Source: a virus. From it: a stretch of 24,266 nucleotides of DNA. A program made the translations under genes and the position numbers. The stretch is taken from the IMG/VR virus record IMGVR_UViG_3300042923_000801, positions 1-24,266 of that record, one strand, 5' to 3'. Below the pieces are notes generated by a model. The model did no database searches, was not told the DNA's origin, and saw only the letters and a list, made by a program, of their open reading frames with translations. Numbering within the stretch: the first letter of the stretch is position 1; each line of letters begins with the position of its first letter. This document shows positions 15,557 to 21,914 of this stretch, piece by piece.

Positions 15557-17452
15557 TTAGAATTTTTTCTTATTATATTTTCTTTTTTTAGGTTTAGTAA
15601 TATTGTTTATTAAAATAGTGTCTCCTAAATCTTTTATGAATGGACTTATTTCATAAACTTGATCATTGTACATACTTGAATGAGATAAAAACAATTCTTG
15701 TTCTGCCCTTGTTATTCCTACATAAAACAGTCTTTTTTCTTCATTAATATCCAGAGTTCTTCTATGTGGAAGCAATCCATCACTGCATCCAGATATAAAA
15801 ACAATTTTAAATTCAAGCCCTTTTGATTTATGTAATGTTAATAATTTAATTCCAGAATCTATATCTTTAATTCTTTCATTATTTTCTTTTAGTTCATTTA
15901 AATAAATATTTAATTCGTTTACAGTTTTAAATTGCTTACATAAATCCTCGAAACTATCCATATTTTCAATCTGAGGAGATAATCCATCTTCATCCATTTC
16001 TCCTTTGCTAACAAATGAATCAATGTCTAACCGCTTCCTAATATAAGATACCATACCCTTTACATTAGCAAATTTTTTATTTCTTAAATAATTGATTACC
16101 TTATATATTTCATCTATACCATTTTTATATCTCCAGTTTCTTCTTGCTATATTATCCATTCCGTTAAATAATGAATCTCCGGCTTTAATGGTATTTTCAA
16201 CTTCACTTAAAAACTTTTTATCTAGCCATCTATTAGGTTTATTATAAATTTCTCTGAATGCGTCATTATCATAAATATTATTTGATAATTTGAGATATCC
16301 AACAAGTAATTTAATTTCTTTTAAGTCTGTTATTATTTTTCCATCAACAACATCAAAAGGTATTCTATTATCGTGTAAGACTGATTCAAATTTTTGTAGT
16401 TGCGCATTAGTTCTTGCCAATATAGATATATCTTTATATGGAATTCCTGCCCCGTGCAGTTCCTTAATTTTATTTGATATTCCTTTGCATTCTTCATATG
16501 AATTTTCATATTCCGTAAAAATTGGTTTACTATATGGAGGGTTATTTGCCTTACTTTTTATATAATTTCTATGTTGGCTTTCTGGTATACTTTCAGCAAA
16601 TTTGTTTGCAGAATCAACAATGTCTTTGCTACACCTATAATTAATATCTAAATTGATAACATCTACATTATTCCATAAACAATCAAAATCAAGTAAGTAT
16701 TCACTTTTTCCACCAGAAAATCCATATATTGCTTGCATCATATCTCCAACGACAAATACATTATTATTTTTTCCCAGCATCGTAATTAGTTTTGCTTGAT
16801 TCATTGAAACATCTTGGTATTCGTCCGATAATATATATTTAAATCTATTCTGATATGACTTTAATATTTTATCGTCAGATTCTAATATTTCGCAAGCTAA
16901 ATTTAAAAAGTCATCAAACTCAATAAACGAATTTAACTCTTTGTATTCTTCATATTTTTTATATATTTTTATCATGTTCTCGTTGCTATAGGAATATGTC
17001 TTTTCAAATATTAATTTATCATTTGGTTTTAACATATTATTTTTTTGAATTTTAATAAATAAAAATATCTCATTAAAATCTATTTCAGGGTTGCAAGATA
17101 TCGGTTTAATTATGTCCGTAATTACTTTTTCTTTTTGCCATTGGATATCCCATAATTTAAATTTTGATCCATATTTACTACTTATTATCTTTAAAGCGAG
17201 AGAGTGGAAAGTCTCAGTATTAACAGATGAAAAAGAGTTTATCATTGTTTTTAATCTTGTATCCATATTCTCTTTTGCTTTTCTGCTAAAGGTAATTGCT
17301 AAAATATTTGCTGGATTTACATCATATTCTTCAATTAGTTTTACAATTCTATTTGTAAGTACAGATGTCTTTCCGCTTCCAGGAGCGGCAATGACAGCAG
17401 TATTACCATTTAGCTTATTTATTGCTTTAATCTGATTGTCGTTAAATTTCAA
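15557..17452 (-). CDS. UvrD/PcrA-type superfamily 1 DNA helicase
   Basis: 631 aa with the SF1A motif set in order: Walker A AAPGSGKT (22-29), ITFSRKAKENM (Ia), TFHSLALKI, DEYQD (210-214, motif II), GDMMQAIYGFSGG (236-248, III), NYRC (IV), LLTLHKSKGLEFKIVFISG (V) and FYVGITRAEQELFL (VI). It is slightly shorter than chromosomal PcrA and ends in a basic tail (KPKKRKYNKKK). Role: ATP-driven 3'-5' unwinding in phage replication, recombination or repair. The TTG start overlaps the upstream TGA (TTGA), with GGAGG 10 nt before it, indicating coupled translation. A phage promoter motif lies 35 nt upstream, inside the end of the preceding gene. Confidence 0.93.
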   Translation of the reverse strand: MKFNDNQIKAINKLNGNTAVIAAPGSGKTSVLTNRIVKLIEEYDVNPANILAITFSRKAKENMDTRLKTMINSFSSVNTETFHSLALKIISSKYGSKFKLWDIQWQKEKVITDIIKPISCNPEIDFNEIFLFIKIQKNNMLKPNDKLIFEKTYSYSNENMIKIYKKYEEYKELNSFIEFDDFLNLACEILESDDKILKSYQNRFKYILSDEYQDVSMNQAKLITMLGKNNNVFVVGDMMQAIYGFSGGKSEYLLDFDCLWNNVDVINLDINYRCSKDIVDSANKFAESIPESQHRNYIKSKANNPPYSKPIFTEYENSYEECKGISNKIKELHGAGIPYKDISILARTNAQLQKFESVLHDNRIPFDVVDGKIITDLKEIKLLVGYLKLSNNIYDNDAFREIYNKPNRWLDKKFLSEVENTIKAGDSLFNGMDNIARRNWRYKNGIDEIYKVINYLRNKKFANVKGMVSYIRKRLDIDSFVSKGEMDEDGLSPQIENMDSFEDLCKQFKTVNELNIYLNELKENNERIKDIDSGIKLLTLHKSKGLEFKIVFISGCSDGLLPHRRTLDINEEKRLFYVGITRAEQELFLSHSSMYNDQVYEISPFIKDLGDTILINNITKPKKRKYNKKKF

Positions 17453-18555
17453 TTTTTACTATCCTCCAATTTAAGTATTTGTTTTATGTTATATTTATCA
17501 TTTTCATGATTGATGGTTATATCACATAGATTTGTAAATATATCTAAATATTTTTCACTATATTTCAATATGACATTTTTTACATCCTTATCATATCTTG
17601 TATTTGCATTTCTCATAATTAAAGATTGGAATTCTATATTAAATTCTTTGATAAAATCATCAATACTTTTATTTATGTCAAATTCCTTCAATAAAGATTT
17701 ACACCAATCCAAATGTATAAAATATACTTCATAAGTTTTGTATATGTATTTTATATTCCTAGAATTCAATTCTCTTGCCAATGCCAACGAAAATATCTTT
17801 GATTCATCCCCATAATATCTTTTATTAGCTCTACCTTTTTCTATTCCGGCTTCGTTATCTGCAATTTCAACACATTTAGTATAAAATCCCATTTCCTCTT
17901 CAGAAGCAGTATGTTCCTCTGATTCATAATACAATTCATACTTAGGTTTCCCATTTTCATCGTAGCCTGACATTCTCTCTGCTGGAATTGAACTATGAAC
18001 GACATTTGCTTCCCGCCATATTATTGAACCAGTACTTTTTAAATAATCTAATGACATAACGAGATAAGATGATATCATATCGTCTACCTTTATAAAGAAA
18101 TCTTTAACATCATCACTTTCCCACTCATATATTCTGGCAACTTCACTTCTAGAGTATTTTACGGTATCATAATTTCTATTTATCATATGTATCTGTTTTG
18201 CCCACTTACTACTTGTTAAAGCAATACGATTGTTTTCGTCATGCCCCTCAATTAACTTTAATAATATAAGTGGAACAATGTACCTATACATACCATTCAT
18301 CATTTTTTCTACTTCTTTAGATTTTGGAACAGAATATACCTCCTTAATTTCATATTTTCTGTTCCCGAGATCTAACAACTTACAATATCTGTTTGCACTA
18401 TTTATAATCGTAGTCTTATTACTACTAATAAACTTCCCATTCTCGTAATACTTATTCTTTTGTTTATCCGTCCCAAATAATTCAATTAAATCTTCTTCAT
18501 TTATAATTCCAATTGGGATAACTGGTTTAATATATTGATTTTTCTTTTTTCTAAT
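17449..18555 (-). CDS. Hypothetical phage protein, AUU start (368 aa)
   Basis: The frame is open back to a TAA just above the ribosome binding site. Its first ATG/GTG/TTG is the TTG at 18378, but the 59 codons before that read as ordinary protein (basic N-terminus RKKKNQYIKP, then NEEDLIELFG). A perfect AAAGGAGG stands 7 nt before ATT 18555-18553, so AUU initiation is strongly indicated. No family recognised: mostly helical, charged and soluble, with WREANVVHSSIPAERM around residue 185. It is the first full gene behind the leftward sigma-A promoter and is coupled to the helicase, so a role in replication or early regulation is plausible but unproven. The last 50 bases hold a phage promoter motif. 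Confidence 0.83.
   Translation of the reverse strand: MRKKKNQYIKPVIPIGIINEEDLIELFGTDKQKNKYYENGKFISSNKTTIINSANRYCKLLDLGNRKYEIKEVYSVPKSKEVEKMMNGMYRYIVPLILLKLIEGHDENNRIALTSSKWAKQIHMINRNYDTVKYSRSEVARIYEWESDDVKDFFIKVDDMISSYLVMSLDYLKSTGSIIWREANVVHSSIPAERMSGYDENGKPKYELYYESEEHTASEEEMGFYTKCVEIADNEAGIEKGRANKRYYGDESKIFSLALARELNSRNIKYIYKTYEVYFIHLDWCKSLLKEFDINKSIDDFIKEFNIEFQSLIMRNANTRYDKDVKNVILKYSEKYLDIFTNLCDITINHENDKYNIKQILKLEDSKN
17487..17498 (-). promoter_or_regulatory. Phage promoter motif ATAAATATAACA (helicase), inside coding sequence
   Basis: Exact 12-mer inside the 3' end of the 368-aa gene (encoding ...DKYNIK...), 34 nt from the helicase TTG. The codons there are compatible with both uses. Confidence 0.7.
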
Positions 18556-18587
18556 ACGAATACCTCCTTTAAATTAAATTGTTTACA

Positions 18588-18639
18588 ATCCTATTTTTGG
18601 TACATATATATAATATATATTATGTACACATTTTAGGAT
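18588..18639 (-). other. Long AT-rich palindromic hairpin upstream of the AUU-start gene
   Basis: ATCCTA/TAGGAT (18588-18593 and 18634-18639) enclose GTACATA/TATGTAC with an alternating TA core. It lies 18 nt above the AGGAGG of the 368-aa gene, so it could influence that gene's translation in RNA or extrude as a DNA cruciform. Confidence 0.5.
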
Positions 18640-18650
18640 AGGTAAATAGA

Positions 18651-18662
18651 TGTTATATTTAT
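18651..18662 (-). promoter_or_regulatory. Phage promoter motif ATAAATATAACA (368-aa gene)
   Basis: Exact 12-mer about 95 nt upstream of the AUU start, between two hairpins. Possible later-phase promoter for the whole leftward block, separate from the sigma-A promoter. Confidence 0.72.
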
Positions 18663-18721
18663 CTTATGGATATAAATTTGCGTAAACAACGTACTTTGTT
18701 GTTGTAGCAATGGCAATAAGC

Positions 18722-18748
18722 TTATTCTTTTTTATAAGCGTTTGACAT
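18722..18748 (-). CDS. Possible 8-aa leader peptide
   Basis: ATG followed by seven codons and TAA (MSNAYKKE), with GAGAAAGGAG 12 nt upstream of the ATG and 9 nt upstream of an in-frame ATT. Its 3' half is one arm of a GCTTAT/ATAAGC hairpin (18720-18739). Such an arrangement can couple translation to attenuation, but the frame is so short that chance is possible. Confidence 0.35.
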   Translation of the reverse strand: MSNAYKKE

Positions 18749-18772
18749 AATTATTATTTTCTCCTTTCTCGG

Positions 18773-18784
18773 TGTTATATTTAT
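18773..18784 (-). promoter_or_regulatory. Phage promoter motif ATAAATATAACA (leader region)
   Basis: Exact 12-mer just upstream of the ribosome binding site of the possible leader peptide and about 50 nt downstream of the sigma-A promoter. Confidence 0.7.
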
Positions 18785-18836
18785 TTAGTAGTAATAACTT
18801 TGTAGTATTTATCGGTATAGTAACCCCTACACTTTA

Positions 18837-18865
18837 ATTATATCATAGGTGAAAAATTCTGTCAA
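18837..18865 (-). promoter_or_regulatory. Consensus sigma-A promoter, leftward
   Basis: Minus strand TTGACA (18865-18860), exactly 17 nt of spacer, then TATAAT (18842-18837). This is a perfect vegetative promoter for host RNA polymerase, starting near 18830. It would launch leftward transcription of the 368-aa protein, helicase, endonuclease and RNA polymerase genes before any phage polymerase exists. Confidence 0.88.
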
Positions 18866-18870
18866 GCAAA

Positions 18871-18882
18871 TGTTATATTTCT
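18871..18882 (-). promoter_or_regulatory. Near copy (11/12) of the phage promoter motif
   Basis: Plus-strand reading TGTTATATTTCT, one base off the complement of the 12-mer, directly upstream of the -35 box of the sigma-A promoter. The flanking TGTTnTATTTCTTTAnTAG also resembles the rightward promoter at 20193-20212. Confidence 0.4.
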
Positions 18883-18934
18883 TTATTAGTTTTTTGATAC
18901 TTCGGGAGCTGATCAGGTAGAAGAGTTATAACCC

Positions 18935-19060
18935 CAGTAATCATGCAGAACAGAGCGATTTTTGCCTTTAACAGATAAATCATATTTTAACCATTTTCTT
19001 AGATTTTTCAACTTTTCTCTATGATTTCGAAAAAAATCCAGTGTTTATGCATGATTACTG
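18935..19060. repeat. 13-bp perfect inverted repeat, arms 100 nt apart
   Basis: CAGTAATCATGCA (18935-18947) and TGCATGATTACTG (19048-19060) are exact reverse complements. The 100 nt between are pyrimidine-rich on the plus strand. This could close a structured RNA domain or be a pair of protein-binding sites brought together by looping. Confidence 0.7.
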
Positions 19061-19342
19061 TGATTTTCATGATATTTTTGATTATTCTATTTTATAGGTA
19101 AATATACTTTATACATTGGCATAAATGTAGTGTTTGTCAGCGTTGCAGCTATTTAACATTTATTTTATTGCATAAGTATGCATTCTTATTATGTAACACA
19201 TGAATTTGGCTTAATGGTTTATTTTACTGGATTCTACCGAAACGCCTATCGAAGAATAATGGGGTAAAATGTGAATATTGTTGCGGAATTGATGAATATT
19301 TGCTTCGATGTTTATTTTGAATTATGAGGTGTGGATTGAACA

Positions 19343-19397
19343 GATGGGGCATTCCGGTGAAAATAAATCCGGTCTGGATTTGTAAAATAGCCCCGTC
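19343..19397. ncRNA. Candidate structured RNA domain with GC-rich closing stem
   Basis: GATGGGGC (19343-19350) pairs with GCCCCGTC (19390-19397) over 8 bp including one G-U. Inside is an AAATCC/GGATTT hairpin with a 5-nt loop. A run of G/C pairs is exceptional in this AT-rich DNA. Strand and function unknown. Confidence 0.45.
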
Positions 19398-19589
19398 ATA
19401 TGGTATAGATACTGCATAATAGTATAGTATTATTCAGCGTTTTAGTAGTCAGTTTCATAAAAGATGATTTTAAGAATGTCATTTTAGCTGTAATACGGTG
19501 CATGAGATTGAAATAATGTAAAGTTAACTTGTCAATTGTAACTTTATTCGTTATTAGTGTACTAGTAAGATAGTACAGATAGACTATGA

Positions 19590-20000
19590 AAACGTTCGGA
19601 TTATTTCTGTTGCAAATGCAACAAACTAAAATTATAACGTTTACTGATATATCGTTTACCGTAATAATGCGTTTATATGTATCGTATGCCGATATAGTAT
19701 AGCCGTTGGTAGCTCAACGTTAACCAATAGAATGAATATAACTTCAAATTATATCAACGTGTATTATCATAACTATAACTTATAACATGTTAATCAACAA
19801 GAATTTATCGTAATACGATATATAATCCAATGTTATCACGACATCATTAACCATAACTAATACTTATACCATTAACGGCTAATCTAGTGCAATATATCAT
19901 GTGTTATATTTATCCACTAATCAATCCGCAACATGTTGATAAATAAATGCAACCTAACCATATACCATTGTAACCGCGTATAAGCTCCATGCAGCCATTA
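19590..20000. other. Possible replication origin (iteron- and DnaA-box-like words)
   Basis: CGTTTA occurs at 19639, 19653 and 19670 with related AACGTT words at 19592 and 19715. TTATCCACT (19909-19917) and TGTTGATAA (19934-19942, inverted) are each one base from the DnaA box TTATNCACA. An AT-rich stretch follows. Position at the divergence of the two gene blocks fits an origin, but the matches are imperfect and no initiator gene is recognised here. Confidence 0.3.
19902..19913 (-). promoter_or_regulatory. Phage promoter motif ATAAATATAACA in non-coding DNA
   Basis: Exact 12-mer with no gene within 1.3 kb downstream on the minus strand. It would transcribe leftward through the hairpin-rich region, perhaps making non-coding RNA or an origin primer. 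Confidence 0.6.
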
Positions 20001-20193
20001 ATCAAATCAGGCATAGGATAATACCTAAAATCAATTATAATTAATTCTATGTGGTACAATATATAGTGGTATAACTATGATTATATCAATAATAACCACA
20101 ATATATAGTATGAAATAAATAGTATTATATGATTCTGTTTTATAAAAATATCACGAAAACTTAATAAAAATCGTAAAAATAATAAATTATATG

Positions 20194-20222
20194 TTGTATT
20201 TCTTTAATAGATATGATATACT
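20194..20222 (+). promoter_or_regulatory. Probable sigma-A promoter, rightward
   Basis: TTGTAT, 17-nt spacer, TATACT, about 50 nt upstream of the first rightward gene. Four matches to TTGACA and five to TATAAT with ideal spacing; likely the early promoter of the rightward block. Confidence 0.6.
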
Positions 20223-20270
20223 TATATCAAGATAAGAAATAAATAAAACCTAAATATGGAGGATATAAAA

Positions 20271-20465
20271 ATGAAAAGAGAATATGTAATAGAAATTTGT
20301 GGGTATGGGAAAAAGGTTAGATATGCATTAAGAGAAAGAATAACTCCAACTATGTTAAATGCAGCAATTAAAGTTAGTAGGTCACTCGACAGTGTAAAGA
20401 CATATGCAATAGAAAATAATATCAAAGTTGTAGCTATTGGTGACATGTATCAAGTAATGGCATAA
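20271..20465 (+). CDS. Small hypothetical protein (64 aa), first rightward gene
   Basis: 64 aa. Start at ATG 20271 because GGAGG (20258-20262) lies 8 nt before it; the longer in-frame ATG at 20256 would contain that site. Basic, compact alpha/beta-looking sequence (YVIEICGYGKKVRYALRERI, then NNIKVVAIGDMYQVMA) with no recognised family. Its stop codon TAA shares a base with the hammerhead ribozyme, so its mRNA would be cut about 54 nt after the stop codon. Confidence 0.8.
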   Translation: MKREYVIEICGYGKKVRYALRERITPTMLNAAIKVSRSLDSVKTYAIENNIKVVAIGDMYQVMA

Positions 20466-20525
20466 TTACCCTGATGAGTCTTTGAAAATTAAGACGAAAC
20501 TAACCTTAAATGGTTAGTCGGTAAT
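20465..20525 (+). ncRNA. Type I hammerhead ribozyme
   Basis: All conserved parts are present and correctly joined. Stem I 5' strand ATTACC (20465-20470). Core CTGATGA (20471-20477). Stem II GTCTT/AAGAC with an 8-nt loop. Core GAAA (20495-20498). Stem III ACTAACC/GGTTAGT closed by TTAAAT. Unpaired C at 20519 as cleavage site, preceded by the required U. Stem I 3' strand GGTAAT (20520-20525). Stems II and III are capped and stem I is open, hence type I. Predicted self-cleavage is after C20519. It follows the stop codon of the 64-aa gene directly, so it would trim that gene's mRNA 3' end and give the downstream RNA a 5'-OH. Confidence 0.93.
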
Positions 20526-20529
20526 AGGT

Positions 20530-20603
20530 TAGTGTCACCGACTTATAGTCACCGCCTTCACCAGATCATTCCAATAGCGGTCATGTCTCGTGGAGCGACA
20601 CTA
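20530..20603 (+). ncRNA. Cloverleaf-like structured RNA after the hammerhead
   Basis: TAGTGTC/GACACTA (20530-20536 and 20597-20603) form a 7-bp outer stem enclosing three hairpins: GACT/AGTC (loop TAT), ACCGC/GCGGT (loop of 21 nt) and CTC/GAG (loop GTG). The outline resembles a tRNA, but there is no TTCGA-type T-loop, no 7-nt anticodon loop and no CCA, so it is not a functional tRNA by sequence. It starts 10 nt after the ribozyme cleavage site and may be the stabilised 5' end of the cleaved RNA. Confidence 0.5.
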
Positions 20604-21286
20604 CATCGGTTTATCAAAGCACAGAAAGCCTATTCTGGTTAAACAGTAAAGTAGTTAAACAGTAAGTAAACAGATTATGATTAAACATTCCGAATAACAA
20701 AAATATTTAAATCAATCTAAACAGGGCTATAATAAATAGTTATTACGTGCAAATCGTAAAATAGGTTATCAGTAAATGAAACATATCAATCATAAGTCCT
20801 TAAAGTCCTAACGGCACTTGAACAATGACAACTTAATCTAAGTCGGCTTTTCGTATAGACACGAAAGGAAGTTACTCATACAACTTACCCATAAGACATG
20901 AAACGGGATACATTGGAAAGTGTGAGACTGCCAGCATACAATAAGTAATGCATTGCAGTATAAATAACAAATCTAACAATTAACTGCTTACTGAATTCTA
21001 TCAGAATTAGCGGTTAAACAGAATTAATATAACAGTGTTTTTATATAATGCTAATAACCTGATTACCTGTATAAGTAATAGCATATGGCAATCACATAAA
21101 CAGTATATATCATATAAAGTGTATACACCAACGAAAACGAATTAATCAACAGAATGTAGCGTAAAACCGAAATTTGAGGTTGATTTAAGTAGTTGAATAT
21201 TAAAGGAATGAAACACAAAATAAATATGATTGAATGGATTTGGCAAGGTTATTAGCATGAATATTTACATTGCAACTCAATAACAA
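20604..21286 (+). other. Non-coding stretch with AAACAG repeats and hairpins
   Basis: About 680 nt without a credible gene. AAACAG occurs six times (twice as TTAAACAGTAA near 20640 and 20656; also near 20668, 20719, 21016 and 21108). Hairpins include TTTCGT/ACGAAA (about 20848-20866), AATTC/GAATT (about 20994-21008) and a nested ATGCT/AGCAT plus ATTAC/GTAAT (about 21048-21085). A plus-strand near copy of the phage promoter (ATTAATATAACA, 11/12) lies at 21023-21034. It could be a long 3' UTR, a non-coding RNA or an origin part. Confidence 0.45.
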
Positions 21287-21298
21287 ACAAATATAACA
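21287..21298 (+). promoter_or_regulatory. Near copy (11/12) of the phage promoter, rightward, abutting parS
   Basis: ACAAATATAACA differs from the 12-mer at one base and is on the plus strand, 32 nt before the next gene. The same bases also allow a weak sigma-A reading (TTGCAA, 16 nt, TATAAC). parS begins on its last base, so transcription would start inside the ParB site. Confidence 0.5.
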
Positions 21299-21314
21299 TG
21301 TTTCACGTGAAACA
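21299..21314. promoter_or_regulatory. Perfect parS site (ParB/Spo0J binding)
   Basis: TGTTTCACGTGAAACA is identical to the consensus 16-bp chromosomal parS bound by bacterial ParB (Spo0J in Bacillus), and the palindrome extends to 18 bp (ATGTTTCACGTGAAACAT). ParB loads at parS, spreads, and with ParA/Soj and SMC drives segregation. No ParA or ParB gene is visible in the window, so the site would use host ParB or a phage ParB encoded elsewhere. It lies in the leader of the 57-aa gene, between a promoter-like element and its ribosome binding site. Confidence 0.92.
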
Positions 21315-21330
21315 TTAAGAGGTAGCCATC

Positions 21331-21504
21331 ATGATAAAATTTGCGAAGGTAATCGTAACAAAAGACATTATTATTAAAGGAATCCTGATAGTAAAAGCCG
21401 GAACAAAAGGAATGATCTTAAGATTGACAGAAAGTAACCCATTTGTTAGATTTAGCACAGGGCGAATGATGAAAATACCAAAACATTTATTAATGGTATT
21501 GTGA
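21331..21504 (+). CDS. Small SH3-like hypothetical protein (57 aa)
   Basis: 57 aa. AGAGG lies 8 nt before the ATG. Beta-strand-rich with a GTKGMILRL turn and a final FSTGRMMKIPKHLL, reminiscent of the small SH3-like barrel proteins frequent in phages of Firmicutes (family resemblance only). It is the first gene after parS and 42 nt before the next; ParB spreading from parS could silence it. Function unknown. Confidence 0.75.
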   Translation: MIKFAKVIVTKDIIIKGILIVKAGTKGMILRLTESNPFVRFSTGRMMKIPKHLLMVL

Positions 21505-21546
21505 AACAAACTAACATTTTATAGTGAATAAGGAGGATATTAAACA

Positions 21547-21882
21547 ATGGATAATACACAAAAAGAAATTGAAAAAATAATGGTAGAAAGTCTTTTTACA
21601 AAAGGTGGTACAATTTCAGAAGCTGAAGCAAGGGAAATAGTAAATAACAAAAAACAATTACAAAAGGTTACTGTTAGAAATTCCACTGGGCATATTATTA
21701 CTGGCTATGGTGTGATTATAGGCGAAACAAAAACAATGATAAAAGTAAGATTAACAGAAGTAAAAGATTATTGGAATAAACTATCAATCAATGACATTAT
21801 AGGCTTTTCTAAACTTGATGGAGTAAGCAAAGATACAAGACATAAAAGACAATACAAACTAGATTTTTGTATAGAATACTAG
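21547..21882 (+). CDS. Hypothetical protein (111 aa)
   Basis: 111 aa, preceded by AAGGAGG 10 nt before the ATG. N-terminal 40 residues are helical and charged (EKIMVESLF, ISEAEAREIVNNKKQ). The C-terminal part is beta-rich (KVTVRNSTGHIITGYGVIIG) and could be a small barrel, ending in a basic stretch DTRHKRQYK. No family recognised. Member of the rightward small-gene operon. Confidence 0.78.
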   Translation: MDNTQKEIEKIMVESLFTKGGTISEAEAREIVNNKKQLQKVTVRNSTGHIITGYGVIIGETKTMIKVRLTEVKDYWNKLSINDIIGFSKLDGVSKDTRHKRQYKLDFCIEY

Positions 21883-21914
21883 CATAGAATTAAGATTTGG
21901 TAGTTTTAAGATAA

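Larger units (their letters stand above)
18883..20190. other. Long non-coding, hairpin-rich region
   Basis: About 1.3 kb without a credible gene on either strand; all frames are short and lack ribosome binding sites. It is full of perfect short inverted repeats: ATCGAAG/CTTCGAT (19248-19309) around AATATT/AATATT, AAAGTTA/TAACTTT (19520-19545), GTACTA/TAGTAC (about 19559-19576), TGTTGC/GCAACA (19608-19623), CGTTG/CAACG (about 19704-19719) and ATCGT/ACGAT (about 19807). From about 19630 on, TAAC/ATAAC words and CGTTTA repeats dominate. It separates the leftward and rightward gene blocks. It may hold the replication origin and/or structured RNAs. Confidence 0.6.

Noticed and set aside
20222-20446. 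Minus-strand 74-codon frame
   Set aside because: It is antisense to the 64-aa gene, which has a clear ribosome binding site and promoter; the minus frame has neither.
20530-20603. Second tRNA or tRNA-like gene
   Set aside because: The cloverleaf outline is there, but the T-loop consensus, a 7-nt anticodon loop and normal D-arm are missing, so it is listed only as an unidentified structured RNA.
20898-20948. 16-codon plus-strand frame (and a 15-codon frame at 21208-21255)
   Set aside because: The first has no ribosome binding site; in the second AAAGGA touches the ATG. Too short to support as genes.
18883-21298. CRISPR array or tandem repeats in the long non-coding regions
   Set aside because: Repeated words (CGTTTA, AAACAG) are short and irregularly spaced; there are no repeat-spacer units of CRISPR size.
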